NCBI GenBank assembly: GCA_016699405.1
Contig: CP064972.1
Location: 2,697,501 to 2,761,500, forward strand
Origin: Holophagales bacterium
GTDB lineage: Bacteria; Acidobacteriota; Thermoanaerobaculia; Multivoradales; JAGPDF01
DNA: 64,000 nt
Reading direction: 5' to 3'
Positions 30,924-40,269 of this stretch are shown here, in pieces. The position numbers were made by a program, and so were the translations under genes. The notes below the pieces were generated by a model, which made no database searches, was not told the DNA's origin, and worked only from the letters and a program-made list of their open reading frames with translations. How positions within the stretch are numbered: position 1 is the first letter of the stretch; every line of letters starts with the position of its first letter.

Positions 30924-31130
30924 AGGGAAGGTCGGGTGGTCGTTTCCGAGACCTCGAATGCGGCAGAGCAGACCAGATTTGGTTGGCTTCCGAGGTCCCA
31001 TGTCGGGCAGACGGCCGCGGCAAGGGACGAGACCTCGCTCCAGCGCTCGACGATCGGTGGGTGGACGACGGACTCTCGCTGTCTCGAGCTCGGCCTCGAG
31101 CGGTTTCGCGCGATTGTGGAGTGGAGCTAT

Positions 31131-32042
31131 TTACTTGCCGACGGGCAGCGGGGGAGGAAAGGCTCGGTCCGGGAAGATCACGAGCCGGTCGCCCATTCGG
31201 AGTCGGTCGGCGGCGATTCGGTAGGCGCCGACAAAGGCGCGATAGGCGTCGACGAATGCGAGTCGAACGATCCGGTGTGCCGCGTGTATGAGGGGCGCTG
31301 GCGAGCGCTTCGTCGTCGAGGGTCGTTGGTGTGGGTGCTGCCGCTGAATGCGCTCAAGTCCGAGCGGGTCTCCTTGCTCGCGGCGTCGCTGGAGCCCTTC
31401 GGACTCGACCTGACAGACGAGCTCGTCGAGGCGAAGGCGATAGGCCGCGTCGGTCAGGTGGCCCCAACAGGGAAGCCGAGTGAGGACGATCGTCTCCGTA
31501 CAACGACAAGCGGACCCATCGACCGGAGTCTGCCGCTGGCGAAGTCGGTACTCCTGCGTGCGGTCGACCCAGACGCCGGTCAAAGGGGAGCCCTCGACGA
31601 GGGCTGGCAGGGCATTCGGCCCGGGCCAGTCGCGGGGGTGATCCACGAGCCCTTCCTTCACGCCATGACGCAGGAGGTAGAGCAGTCGAGCAACCTGGGC
31701 TTCCTGTTCTCCGGAAACCACGATCAGCTGGTACCGACGCGCCCAGAAGGGACCCTGCCAGGCATGAAGTCGCCCGGCTTCCTTGGCGAGGTTGGCCTCG
31801 ACGAACGCCATGAACAGCGCGAGCTGCTGAGGCGTGTCCGGGGAGAGCAGTAGATGGATGTGGTTGGAGAGAACGACGAAGTAGTGCACCGTCATGCGGT
31901 ACCGCGCCTGGGCTCGCCCGAGGATCCCGAGCACCAGGTCGTTGAGTTGCGGCGAGGGGCGCAACAGTAGCCTTCCCTGCACGGTTCGGCAGGTAACCTC
32001 GACCATCGAGCCCTCAGGAATGTAGCGAAGCCGGCGTCCCAT
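31131..32042 (-). CDS. REP-associated tyrosine transposase (Y1/HUH family)
   Basis: Single-strand transposase of the IS200/RAYT superfamily. With ATG at 32042 it has 303 residues starting MGRRLRYIPEGSMVEVTCRT. The HUH motif is H61-I-H63 in LSNHIHLLL, and a Tyr (Y122 in LLYLLRHGVKEGLV) is well placed as nucleophile. 'HGVKEGLV.HP.DWPG' marks a branch I know from Acidobacteriota-like genomes. The frame extends to 32147, but this would run through the flanking repeats; the family N-terminus supports the shorter start. The C-terminal 80 residues are basic and may bind the repeat hairpins. Such genes are usually single-copy, domesticated drivers of REP sequences. Confidence 0.83.
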   Translation of the reverse strand: MGRRLRYIPEGSMVEVTCRTVQGRLLLRPSPQLNDLVLGILGRAQARYRMTVHYFVVLSNHIHLLLSPDTPQQLALFMAFVEANLAKEAGRLHAWQGPFWARRYQLIVVSGEQEAQVARLLYLLRHGVKEGLVDHPRDWPGPNALPALVEGSPLTGVWVDRTQEYRLRQRQTPVDGSACRCTETIVLTRLPCWGHLTDAAYRLRLDELVCQVESEGLQRRREQGDPLGLERIQRQHPHQRPSTTKRSPAPLIHAAHRIVRLAFVDAYRAFVGAYRIAADRLRMGDRLVIFPDRAFPPPLPVGK

Positions 32043-32117
32043 CGACCCCAATGACGCAATTCCTGAGGCGAATCTGCCGCTTCTCCGCCTGAGCTCGACC
32101 ACCAGCCCGGCGCCTCC

Positions 32118-32183
32118 AGGTGCCAGCGACATGTCGTGGGCTGTCACCAGGTGCCGGCGACTTGTTGTGGCGACTTGTTGTGG
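32118..32183 (+). repeat. RAYT-associated palindromic repeats, right copies
   Basis: Two full copies (32118-32138 with the perfect palindrome CGACATGTCG, and 32149-32169 with CGACTTGTTG), followed by a short tandem duplication CGACTTGTTGTGG to 32183. All are in the same orientation as the left copy at 30903. Confidence 0.7.
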
Positions 32184-32322
32184 AGCGCCTTGTGGTGGCT
32201 CGGCAGGGACCTGCGTGGGCCGGCATCGGCGCGAGATCGCCGGGAGAATCCGGTGGGCTCGCCTCCTGGTTTGCAGCTAAGATACGGAGGTTCATCCCCT
32301 GCGACCGATCTCCGGAGGCCCC

Positions 32323-35031
32323 ATGCGCCCTGTCTGCTCTGCGGTTCTCGCCCTCGCCCTGGCTGCCGCGCCCGTTGCGGCGTTGGCCAAGATCTCGCCT
32401 GCGCTCGAGCGGGTCTTCGCGGACGCCCCCGGCGGCCGCGCCGAGATGCTGGTGGTGATGACCGAGCAGGCCGACCTTTCGGCGGCGCACGAGCTGTCGA
32501 GCAAGCTTGCGAAGGGGCGCTACGTCTACGAGAAGCTCACGGCGACCGCCAAACGCGCCCAGGCGCCGCTGCTCGCCGAGCTCGAGCGTCGCGGCATCGT
32601 CCACCGTTCGTTCTGGGCGGCGAATTTCCTCTGGGTCGAGGGCGACCTCGCGCTGGCGCAGGAGCTCGCCGCGCGTCCCGACGTGGCGCGCCTCGATACC
32701 AATCCGAAGCTGGTGATGGAGCAGCCGGTCGTCGACCTCGCCGAGCAGAACCGCAGCGACGCTCCGCTCGCGGTCGAATGGAACATCACCAAGGTGAACG
32801 CACCCTCGGTCTGGGCCTTGGGCTACACCGGGCAGGGCGCGGTCATCGGCGGACAGGACACCGGCTACCAGTGGGATCATCCGGCGCTCAAGAGCAAGTA
32901 CCGCGGCTGGAACGGTGCGAGCGCGGATCACAACTACAACTGGCACGATGCGGTCCATTCCGGCGGTGGCACCTGCGGCCCAGACTCGGTCGTCCCGTGC
33001 GACGACGACCAGCACGGAACTCACACGATGGGCACGATGGTCGGCGACGACGGTGGATCCAACCAGATCGGCATGGCTCCCGGGGCGCGCTGGATCGGGT
33101 GCCGCAACATGAACGTCGGCGTCGGCACCCCGACGAGCTACATCGAGTGCTTCCAGTGGTTCATCGCGCCGACGAATCTCGCTGGCCAGAACCCCGACCC
33201 CGCCAAGTCCCCCGACGTGATCAACAACTCCTGGGGCTGCCCGACCTCGGAGGGGTGCAGCGCCGCGAACTTCGGTGTCATGCAGACGGTGGTGGAGAAC
33301 GTCCGGGCGGCGGGCATTTTCGTGGCGGTCTCGGCCGGCAACGACGGGTCGGCCTGCTCGACAGTCAACACGCCGGCAGCGATCTATGACGCCGCGTTCT
33401 CGGTCGGCTCGACGACCTCGACCGACGCGGTCTCGAGCTTCTCGAGCCGCGGTCCGGTGACGGTGGACGGCTCGAACCGCATGAAGCCCGACATCGCCGC
33501 CCCCGGCTCGAACATCCGCTCGAGCATTCCCGGCAGCTCCTATGCCGGCGGCTGGAGCGGCACCTCGATGGCCGGACCGCACGTGGCCGGGCTCGTGGGA
33601 CTGATGGTCTCGGCGGTTCCGGCGGCAGCCGGCGACGTCACCCGCCTCGAAGACCTCATCCGTCAGTCCGCGGTGCACCCGACCTTCGGCGGGGAGTGCA
33701 GCGTCGCGGCAGGGATCTTTCCGAACAACACCTTCGGGGCTGGCCGCATCGACGCACTCGCGGCGGTGAACCTGCTGCTCTCGCAGGCTGACTTCCAAGT
33801 GAACGCGACGCCGGCGAGCCGGACGGTCTGCGCGCCGGCCAGCGCCACGTTCGACATCGCCGTCGGGCAGTTGGGGAGCTTCGCCGAGCCGGTGACGCTC
33901 GCGGCCTCCGGAAATCCGGTCGGCTCGACGGTGGGCTTCGCCGCGAATCCGGTGAGTCCGGGCGGTGGCACGACGATGAACGTGACCACCGTGGGCGTGG
34001 CCGCCGGCAGCTCGACGATCACCGTCTCCGGTACGGCGAGCCCGAGTGGCACCTTGCGTTCCGACACGGTCGATCTCGCCGTCTTCACCGGCTCGGCCGC
34101 AGCGCCGGCGCTCACCGCGCCGGCGAACGGGGCGATCAACGTCGCACCGCGCCCCGCCTTCTCCTGGGGCGCTGCTGCCGGGGCGGCCGACTACCTGCTC
34201 GAGGTCGACGACAGTGCCGGGTTCGGCAGCCCCGTCTACACCGCGACGGTCGCCGGGACCAGCCACACGCCGACCGTCGACCTGCCGTCGAACACCCATC
34301 TCTACTGGCGGGTGACCGCCAACAACCCGTGCGGCTCGGCGGTCTCGCCGGCCTTCTCGTTCACCACCCAGGCGCTTCCTGGGGATTGCGCCACCGGATC
34401 GGTACCCCATCTCGTCTACGACTTCGGGTTCGAGACCGGTCTCGGCGGTTGGGCTTCGAGCGGCACCGGCAACACCTGGGCGATCACGACGAGCGCCGCC
34501 TACGTCCATGCCGGGACGCAGGCGATGCACGCCACCGACCCGACCGCCGTCGCCGACCAGCGGCTGGTTTCGCCGGCGCTTGCGCTGCCGGCCGGCGAGA
34601 ACCCGGTGGTGCTCGTCTACTGGAACTCGCAGTCGTTCGAGAAGTCGACCAGTGGGTGCTACGACGGCGGGATTCTCGAGATCTCGACCGACGGTGGCAC
34701 GTCCTGGATCCAGCTGACGAACGCGACGCTGCTCACCGATCCCTACGACGGCACGGTCTCGACCTCCTTCTCCAACCCGATCGGGGGAGCCTCGGCCTGG
34801 TGCGGCGATCCGCAGGCGTGGACGCGCTCGGTCGTCGACGTGAGCGCCTACGCCGGCCAGACGGTGCAGTTCCGTTTCCGGATCGGCTCGGACACCTCCT
34901 CCGGACGCACCGACGGCTGGAACCTCGACGAGATCAAGGTGCAGAGCTGTGCCCTCGGTGCGGTCTTCGCCGGCGATTTCGAGAGCGGTTCGATGGCGCA
35001 GTGGAGCGCAACCTACCCGGCCGTTCCCTGA
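32323..35031 (+). CDS. Secreted subtilisin-like serine protease (S8) with C-terminal GFE-type tail
   Basis: 902 residues. Signal peptide (MRPVCSAVLALALAAAPVAA), an inhibitor-I9-like propeptide (about 40-140), and an S8 domain with the catalytic triad Asp in GGQDTGYQWDHP (about 180), His in QHGTHTMGTM (about 230) and Ser in SGTSMAGPHVAG (about 413). The oxyanion Asn is in NNSWG. After it come an Ig-like domain (about 500-590), a fibronectin-III-like domain (about 595-690) and a beta-sandwich of the MAM/carbohydrate-binding type (about 700-880). The last residues read VFAGDFESGSMAQWSA, the tail shared with four other secreted proteins of the window. GGAGG precedes the ATG at 32323. Likely a degradative extracellular protease. 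Confidence 0.9.
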   Translation: MRPVCSAVLALALAAAPVAALAKISPALERVFADAPGGRAEMLVVMTEQADLSAAHELSSKLAKGRYVYEKLTATAKRAQAPLLAELERRGIVHRSFWAANFLWVEGDLALAQELAARPDVARLDTNPKLVMEQPVVDLAEQNRSDAPLAVEWNITKVNAPSVWALGYTGQGAVIGGQDTGYQWDHPALKSKYRGWNGASADHNYNWHDAVHSGGGTCGPDSVVPCDDDQHGTHTMGTMVGDDGGSNQIGMAPGARWIGCRNMNVGVGTPTSYIECFQWFIAPTNLAGQNPDPAKSPDVINNSWGCPTSEGCSAANFGVMQTVVENVRAAGIFVAVSAGNDGSACSTVNTPAAIYDAAFSVGSTTSTDAVSSFSSRGPVTVDGSNRMKPDIAAPGSNIRSSIPGSSYAGGWSGTSMAGPHVAGLVGLMVSAVPAAAGDVTRLEDLIRQSAVHPTFGGECSVAAGIFPNNTFGAGRIDALAAVNLLLSQADFQVNATPASRTVCAPASATFDIAVGQLGSFAEPVTLAASGNPVGSTVGFAANPVSPGGGTTMNVTTVGVAAGSSTITVSGTASPSGTLRSDTVDLAVFTGSAAAPALTAPANGAINVAPRPAFSWGAAAGAADYLLEVDDSAGFGSPVYTATVAGTSHTPTVDLPSNTHLYWRVTANNPCGSAVSPAFSFTTQALPGDCATGSVPHLVYDFGFETGLGGWASSGTGNTWAITTSAAYVHAGTQAMHATDPTAVADQRLVSPALALPAGENPVVLVYWNSQSFEKSTSGCYDGGILEISTDGGTSWIQLTNATLLTDPYDGTVSTSFSNPIGGASAWCGDPQAWTRSVVDVSAYAGQTVQFRFRIGSDTSSGRTDGWNLDEIKVQSCALGAVFAGDFESGSMAQWSATYPAVP

Positions 35032-35083
35032 AGTCTTCGCCCGAGAGCGTCACCCCTCAGCGGATTTGACCGGGAGATCGGCC

Positions 35084-37153
35084 ATGGAAGAGAAGCGTTC
35101 GGAGCCGTTCGTCAGCGCCGCGACCGAGATGCGCGAAGCCACGCCGCGTGCGCTGCTACTCGGCGTCGCGATGGCCGTCTTCATGGCCGCCGCCAATGCC
35201 TATCTCGGTCTGAAGGCCGGCATGACGATCGCCGCGACCTACACCACGGCGGTGATCGGCATGGCGGTGATCAAGGCGCTCGGCGGGACGATTCTCGAGG
35301 AGAACTGCGCGCGCACCGTCGGTTCGATCGGCGGCAACGTCGCGGCGGGAGCGATCTTCACCCTGCCGGCGTTCTTCATCGCCGGGATCTGGCCGACCTT
35401 TTTCACCCCGGCCCACTACGTGGTCTCGACGATCATCCTGGTCGCCGGCGGCCTGCTCGGCATCATGTTCGTGACGATCACGCGCCGCGTGCTGGTGAAC
35501 AACGCCGAGCTGCCCTTCCCGGAGGCGGTGGCGGCCTCGGAGATCCACAAGGCGGGGCAACGAGGGCAGGGCGGGTCGCGCCACCTTCTCGCCGGGATGG
35601 GGATGGGCGCGTTCTTCGCCCTGCTCGCCGAGCTCAAGGTGCTCGCGGCGAAGTGGCAGACCAGCCTCACGGTCGGCAGGGGGGCGCTCGTGGTGCGCGG
35701 GCCGGAGGCGAGCCCGGCGTTTCTCGGCGTGGGTTACATCATCGGGCCGCGCCTCGCCGGGATCAACTTCAGCGGCGGCGTGCTTGCCTGGGGTCTGCTC
35801 GCCCCGGCGATCGCCTTCTTCATGCACTGGCACGACGCGACGCCGGTGGCCAACTGGGCCACCGAGATCGCGCTCGTCTGGCGCAACACCGTGCGCCTGA
35901 TCGCCATCGGCGGGATGCTGGTCGGAGCCTTCTACACGCTCTACAAGATGCGAGCGAGCCTCGTCGAGGGGATCGCTCGCTCGGTCGGCAATCTCACGCG
36001 ACGTCGCGGCGCGGGCGAGCCGCAGGCGATCCGCACAGATCGCGACATCCCGATCCAGTGGGCGCTCGTCGGCATCGCCGCGGTGCTTGCGGTGATGGTC
36101 TTCGTCTTCCAGTGGTTCGCCGGCAGCCTCCTCGCCGCGACGGTCGCCGCGGCGGTGATGCTGGTGCTCGGGTTCATCTTCGCCGCCGTCTCCGGCTACC
36201 TCGTCGGCATCATCGGCGTGTCGTCGAATCCGACGAGCGGGCTCACCGTCACGGTGCTGATCGCCGTCGCTTTCCTGATGGTCGTGCTCGGCCTCGAGGG
36301 GGCGACGGGGATCGCCGCGGTGCTCGGCGTGGCCGCCTTCACTTGTGTCTCGGTGTCGGTGGCAGGCGAGATGATGCAGGACCTGAAGGCCGGCCATCTG
36401 CTCGGGTGCACCCCCTGGCGGATGCAGGTCGGCGACATCCTCGGCGTCACCGCCGCCTCGCTCGCCATGTTCCTCGTGCTCTCCGTGCTCCACCTCGGCG
36501 ACATCAAGAGCGCCGTCGCGCAGAAGCTCGGCGAGCTCGAGAGCGCCGGCGCGGCGAGCGTCGAGTACGCCGGCGAGAGCTCGGCGCTCGCCCACCGGGC
36601 CTACAGCCTCACCGAGGTGCGAGCCCTCGCCCCGGAGTTGCAGAACGAGCTGCTGGCCACCAACGCCGGCTTCGGCGGTGCGCGGATCGCCGCGCCGCAG
36701 GCCAGCCTGATGGCCGTCGTCTCGCGCAGCATCATGGAGCGCAAGACCGAGTGGATCCTCATCCTGGTCGGCGTCTTCATGGGGCTCGCGTTCATCTTGA
36801 TGCAGGTCAAGAGCCCGATGCTGGTGGCGGTGGGAATGTATCTGCCGATCGAGACCTCGTTCGCCATCTTCGTCGGCGGTCTGTTCAAGGGGATGCTCGA
36901 CCGGGCAGCGGAGCGCGAGAAGTGGGAGAAGGAGCCGAAGGAGCGCGCCGAGAACGCCGGCACGCTCCTCGCCTCGGGGCTGATCGCCGGCGAGGCGATC
37001 ATCGGCATCCTCTTCGCGGCGCTGAAGTTCGCCGAAGTCCGACTGCCCGAGCTGCTGGAGCACCCGTCCTACCTGACGAGTCTCGTCGGCGTGGCGATCC
37101 TGGGGACGATCCTGATCGTCGTGCCGCGCCGGCAGGCGCGCGCCGAGCGATGA
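35084..37153 (+). CDS. OPT-family oligopeptide transporter
   Basis: Inner-membrane carrier, 689 residues, with about 14 or more hydrophobic segments. The N-terminal MAAANAYLGLKAGMTIAATY and SIGGNVAAGAIFTLPAFF are hallmarks of the bacterial OPT family, as are FTCVSVSVAGEMMQDLKAGH and GMYLPIETSFAIFVGG. Substrates are probably short peptides or metal chelates. ATG at 35084 has GGGAG upstream. It follows a secreted protease by 52 bases, which is consistent with uptake of peptides released outside, though co-transcription is not shown. Confidence 0.9.
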   Translation: MEEKRSEPFVSAATEMREATPRALLLGVAMAVFMAAANAYLGLKAGMTIAATYTTAVIGMAVIKALGGTILEENCARTVGSIGGNVAAGAIFTLPAFFIAGIWPTFFTPAHYVVSTIILVAGGLLGIMFVTITRRVLVNNAELPFPEAVAASEIHKAGQRGQGGSRHLLAGMGMGAFFALLAELKVLAAKWQTSLTVGRGALVVRGPEASPAFLGVGYIIGPRLAGINFSGGVLAWGLLAPAIAFFMHWHDATPVANWATEIALVWRNTVRLIAIGGMLVGAFYTLYKMRASLVEGIARSVGNLTRRRGAGEPQAIRTDRDIPIQWALVGIAAVLAVMVFVFQWFAGSLLAATVAAAVMLVLGFIFAAVSGYLVGIIGVSSNPTSGLTVTVLIAVAFLMVVLGLEGATGIAAVLGVAAFTCVSVSVAGEMMQDLKAGHLLGCTPWRMQVGDILGVTAASLAMFLVLSVLHLGDIKSAVAQKLGELESAGAASVEYAGESSALAHRAYSLTEVRALAPELQNELLATNAGFGGARIAAPQASLMAVVSRSIMERKTEWILILVGVFMGLAFILMQVKSPMLVAVGMYLPIETSFAIFVGGLFKGMLDRAAEREKWEKEPKERAENAGTLLASGLIAGEAIIGILFAALKFAEVRLPELLEHPSYLTSLVGVAILGTILIVVPRRQARAER

Positions 37154-37228
37154 CCGCGCAAGCGGCACCCGAGCGCGCCGGGCGCTCTCGGTCCCCGGAC
37201 GAAACCCGAGCGAGTGAGCCGACGTAAG

Positions 37229-37245
37229 GTCGGGAAAGGCCCGAC
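37229..37245 (+). terminator. Small hairpin after the OPT gene
   Basis: GTCGGG (37229-37234) pairs with CCCGAC (37240-37245) across AAAGG. No T run follows, so terminator function is uncertain. Confidence 0.28.
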
Positions 37246-37308
37246 GTGTCGTCGCAGGTCTTGCTGCGGTCGCTGGACGCCGGAAGGCGATCCGGCAAGG
37301 AGGGTGCG

Positions 37309-38694
37309 ATGAGGTTGCGATCCGGAGGGCGGAGTTGGGCCCTGGCACTGCTGTTGTCGGTCGCTTCGGCCGCCGGGGTCTGGAGTCTCGAGGAAGCACC
37401 ACGGAACCCGACCTCGCCTGGGGGTGCCGGCGCGCCTGCGGCGGCGACGCCTGGAGCCAGCTCCACCGCGTTCGATCCCCAGAAGGCGACCGAGGCCTAC
37501 CTCGCGCGGATGCCCGCCGCGGAGCGCGCCAAGTCCGACGCCTATTTCGAGGGCGGCTACTGGCTGCAGCTCTGGGGCTTCCTCTACGGCCTGGCGGTGG
37601 CTTGGCTCCTCCTCGGGACGGGGCTCTCGGCGCGACTGCGCGATCTGGCGAACCGGATCACCCGGAGAAGGTCGCTCGCCGCCTCGCTCTACTTCGCCAT
37701 GTACCTGCCGTTGGTCTCGCTGCTCTCCTTCCCGTTGACGGTCTACTCGGACTACTTCCGCGAGCATCGGTACGGCCTCGCGACCCAGAGCTTCGGTCTC
37801 TGGCTCGGCGACCAGGCCAAGGAGCTGCTCATCGGCCTGCTGCTGGGCGCTGCGTTCGTGCCGCTGCTCTACGCCGTGCTCCGCCGCAAGCCGCGCACCT
37901 GGGCGCTGTGGGGGGCTCTCCTCGGACTCGGCTTCCTCGTCTTCGGGGCGGTGATCGGGCCGGTCTTCATCAATCCGCTGTTCAACGAGTACAAGAAGCT
38001 CGAGGATCCGAAGGTGCTCGCGCCGATTCTCGCGCTCGCCCGGGCGAACGGCATTCCCGCCCACGACGTCTGGGAGATGGACGCCTCGCGGCAGACGACG
38101 CGGATCTCGGCCAACGTCAGCGGTCTTCTCGGTACGGAGCGCATCACCCTCAACGACAACCTGCTCAAGCGCTGCAGCCTGCCCGAGATCGAGTCGGTGA
38201 TGGCGCACGAGATGGGGCACTATGTTCTCAACCACGTCTACGAGAGCGTCCTCGAGCTCGGCCTGCTGATCGTCGCCGCCTTCGCCTTCGTGCGCTGGGG
38301 CATGGAGAAGGCTTTGGCCCGGTGGGGGGCGGCCTGGCGGCTCGACGGGGTCTCCGACGTGGCGACGTTGCCGCTGCTGGTCGCCATCTTCTCGGTCTTC
38401 TTCTTCGTTGCGACCCCGGTGACGAACACGATCATCCGCGTCAACGAGGTCGAGGCCGACATCTTCGGCCTCAACGCGGCCAGACAGCCGGACGGTTTCG
38501 CCGAGACGGCGCTCAAGCTCGGCGAGTACCGCAAGCTCGCGCCGTCGCCGCTCGAGGAGATCCTCTTCTTCGATCATCCGAGCGGCCGGAACCGGATTCT
38601 CATGGCGATGACCTGGAAGGCCGAGCACCTCGACGACCCGAAGGTCGCGACCGGCGGGGCTGCCGCAGGAGCGAATCCGGCGGCGACGCAGTAG
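37309..38694 (+). CDS. M48 family membrane zinc metalloprotease (Ste24/HtpX-like)
   Basis: 461 residues. A signal or first membrane segment at about 9-28 is followed by several membrane helices and the zinc motif HEMGH (about 300-304) in VMAHEMGHYVLNHVY, with the third ligand Glu in NEVEADIFGL (about 380). Motifs NPLFNEYKKLEDP and ASRQTTRISANVSGL are typical of the CAAX-protease-like Ste24 subgroup of M48. It probably degrades or processes membrane proteins. ATG at 37309 has an excellent AAGGAGGG at about 5 bases; upstream in-frame codons are not protein-like. Confidence 0.92.
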   Translation: MRLRSGGRSWALALLLSVASAAGVWSLEEAPRNPTSPGGAGAPAAATPGASSTAFDPQKATEAYLARMPAAERAKSDAYFEGGYWLQLWGFLYGLAVAWLLLGTGLSARLRDLANRITRRRSLAASLYFAMYLPLVSLLSFPLTVYSDYFREHRYGLATQSFGLWLGDQAKELLIGLLLGAAFVPLLYAVLRRKPRTWALWGALLGLGFLVFGAVIGPVFINPLFNEYKKLEDPKVLAPILALARANGIPAHDVWEMDASRQTTRISANVSGLLGTERITLNDNLLKRCSLPEIESVMAHEMGHYVLNHVYESVLELGLLIVAAFAFVRWGMEKALARWGAAWRLDGVSDVATLPLLVAIFSVFFFVATPVTNTIIRVNEVEADIFGLNAARQPDGFAETALKLGEYRKLAPSPLEEILFFDHPSGRNRILMAMTWKAEHLDDPKVATGGAAAGANPAATQ

Positions 38695-38752
38695 TCTTCC
38701 CGGCACGCAAGGGGGAGAGACGGGTTCCTGTCCCCGCTCTCCCGGCACGGGA

Positions 38753-40180
38753 ATGACACTCTCGGTCTTCGACCTCTTCAAGATTGGCATCGGTCCGAGC
38801 AGCTCGCACACGCTCGGGCCGATGAACGCGGCGCGGCACTTCGCCGAAGGGCTGGCCCAGGGCGGGGCGCTCGATCGCACCGCCGGGCTGACCGTCGAGC
38901 TCTTCGGCTCGCTTGCCGCCACGGCGAGAGGCCACGCGACCGACAAGGCGGTCGTCCTCGGGCTGCTCGGCGAACGGCCGGAGCTCCTCGATCCCGACCA
39001 GGTCGATCCGCTCGTGGCGAGCGTGCGCCGTGACGGCCGGCTGCCGATTCTCGGTTGGCGAGCGGTTCCCTATGTCGAGGCCGAGCACTTGCGCCTCGAG
39101 CTTCGGCCGTTGCCGTTCCACCCGAATGCGGTGCGCTTCACGGCGCGCGACGCCGGCGGTGCGGTCGTCGGACAGCGGACCTTCTACTCGGTGGGCGGCG
39201 GCTTCGTCGTCGAAGAGGGCGAGTCGGTCGGATCGGGGCGCGGCGACGGGAAGGAGGTGCCGCATCGTTTCCACTCGGCCGCCGAGCTCCTGGCGCTCTG
39301 TCGGGAGCTCGGGCTCTCGATCTCGGGGATCGTGCGGGCCAACGAGCTGGCGATGCGCCGCGCGACCGATCTCGAGTCCGGACTGCAGCGGCTGTGGGAG
39401 ACGATGCAGACCTGCGTCCGGCGCGGCTGTCGTGCCGACGGCGTGCTGCCGGGCGGACTCGAGGTGCGGCGCCGCGCTCCCGCCCTCTACCGGCAACTCG
39501 CCGAGAACCCGGAGTCGGGGCTCGCCGACCCGCTCACCGCCCTCGACTGGGTCGGGCTCTACGCGCTCGCGGTGAACGAAGAGAACGCCGCCGGCGGGCG
39601 GGTGGTGACCGCGCCGACCAACGGCGCCGCCGGAATCGTGCCGGCGGTGCTGCACTACTACCGACGATTCGTCCACGGTGCGAGCGACGAGGGCGTGCGG
39701 CGCATGTTGCTCACCGCGACGGCGATCGGCACGCTCTTCAAGGAGAACGCCTCGATCAGCGGTGCGGAGGTCGGCTGCCAGGGGGAGGTCGGCAGTGCCT
39801 GTTCGATGGCGGCCGGCGCGCTCTGCGAGCTCCTCGGCGGGACGCCCGCGCAGGTGGCGGTGGCCGCCGAAATCGCCATGGAGCACAACCTCGGGCTGAC
39901 CTGCGATCCGGTCGGCGGGCTGGTCCAGGTGCCGTGCATCGAGCGCAACGCCGTCGCGGCGGTGAAGGCGATCCAGGCGGCCCGCTTGGCGCTGCGCGGG
40001 GATGGCGAGTCCTTCGTCAGTCTCGACGACGTCATCCACACCCTGGCGGCAACCGGGCGGGACATGCGGAGCAAGTACAAGGAGACGGCGCGCGGCGGTC
40101 TCGCGCTGCGCCTCCGCCCCATCGAGCCCGGCGCGGGGTCGCCCGAGCCCGAGGTCAGCGTCGGCTTGCCGGACTGCTGA
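38753..40180 (+). CDS. sdaA: L-serine ammonia-lyase, iron-sulfur dependent
   Basis: Converts L-serine to pyruvate and ammonia. The 475-residue single-chain enzyme starts MTLSVFDLFKIGIGPSSSHT, the hallmark of the beta domain, and has APTNGAAGIVPAVL and the cluster-binding cysteines in EVGCQGEVGSACSM (about 342 and 350) and CDPVGGLVQVPC (about 384 and 395). Length and order (beta then alpha) match SdaA/SdaB of proteobacteria. The spacing to M48 is 58 bases. Confidence 0.95.
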   Translation: MTLSVFDLFKIGIGPSSSHTLGPMNAARHFAEGLAQGGALDRTAGLTVELFGSLAATARGHATDKAVVLGLLGERPELLDPDQVDPLVASVRRDGRLPILGWRAVPYVEAEHLRLELRPLPFHPNAVRFTARDAGGAVVGQRTFYSVGGGFVVEEGESVGSGRGDGKEVPHRFHSAAELLALCRELGLSISGIVRANELAMRRATDLESGLQRLWETMQTCVRRGCRADGVLPGGLEVRRRAPALYRQLAENPESGLADPLTALDWVGLYALAVNEENAAGGRVVTAPTNGAAGIVPAVLHYYRRFVHGASDEGVRRMLLTATAIGTLFKENASISGAEVGCQGEVGSACSMAAGALCELLGGTPAQVAVAAEIAMEHNLGLTCDPVGGLVQVPCIERNAVAAVKAIQAARLALRGDGESFVSLDDVIHTLAATGRDMRSKYKETARGGLALRLRPIEPGAGSPEPEVSVGLPDC

Positions 40181-40204
40181 CTCCCTTGACGCGGAGGGGC
40201 GGAA

Positions 40205-40231
40205 GGCGATCTGCTTCGAAGCAGATTCGCC
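40205..40231 (+). terminator. Long hairpin downstream of sdaA
   Basis: GGCGA-TCTGCTT (40205-40216) pairs with AAGCAGA-TTCGCC (40219-40231) with one bulged base and a centre of TTCGAA. It lies 24 bases after the sdaA stop. There is no T run, so it could be an intrinsic terminator of weak type or an operator for the next gene. Confidence 0.5.
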
Positions 40232-40269
40232 GACTCCGTTTCGGGCCGGACTCTTCCTTCCAGGTCGCC

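Larger units (their letters stand above)
30901..32183. mobile_element. REP/RAYT-type unit: HUH transposase flanked by palindromic repeats
   Basis: A single transposase gene is bracketed by direct copies of AGGTGCCAGCGACTTGTCGTG (one at 30903-30923; two at 32118-32138 and 32149-32169, slightly diverged, plus a partial copy to 32183). The repeat core CGAC-NN-GTCG is a small palindrome. There is no target-site duplication or terminal inverted repeat typical of DDE elements, which fits the IS200/RAYT type. Confidence 0.72.

Noticed and set aside
32043..32147. Longer N-terminus of the RAYT transposase
   Set aside because: The extra 35 residues are encoded partly by the flanking palindromic repeats and do not fit the family N-terminus.
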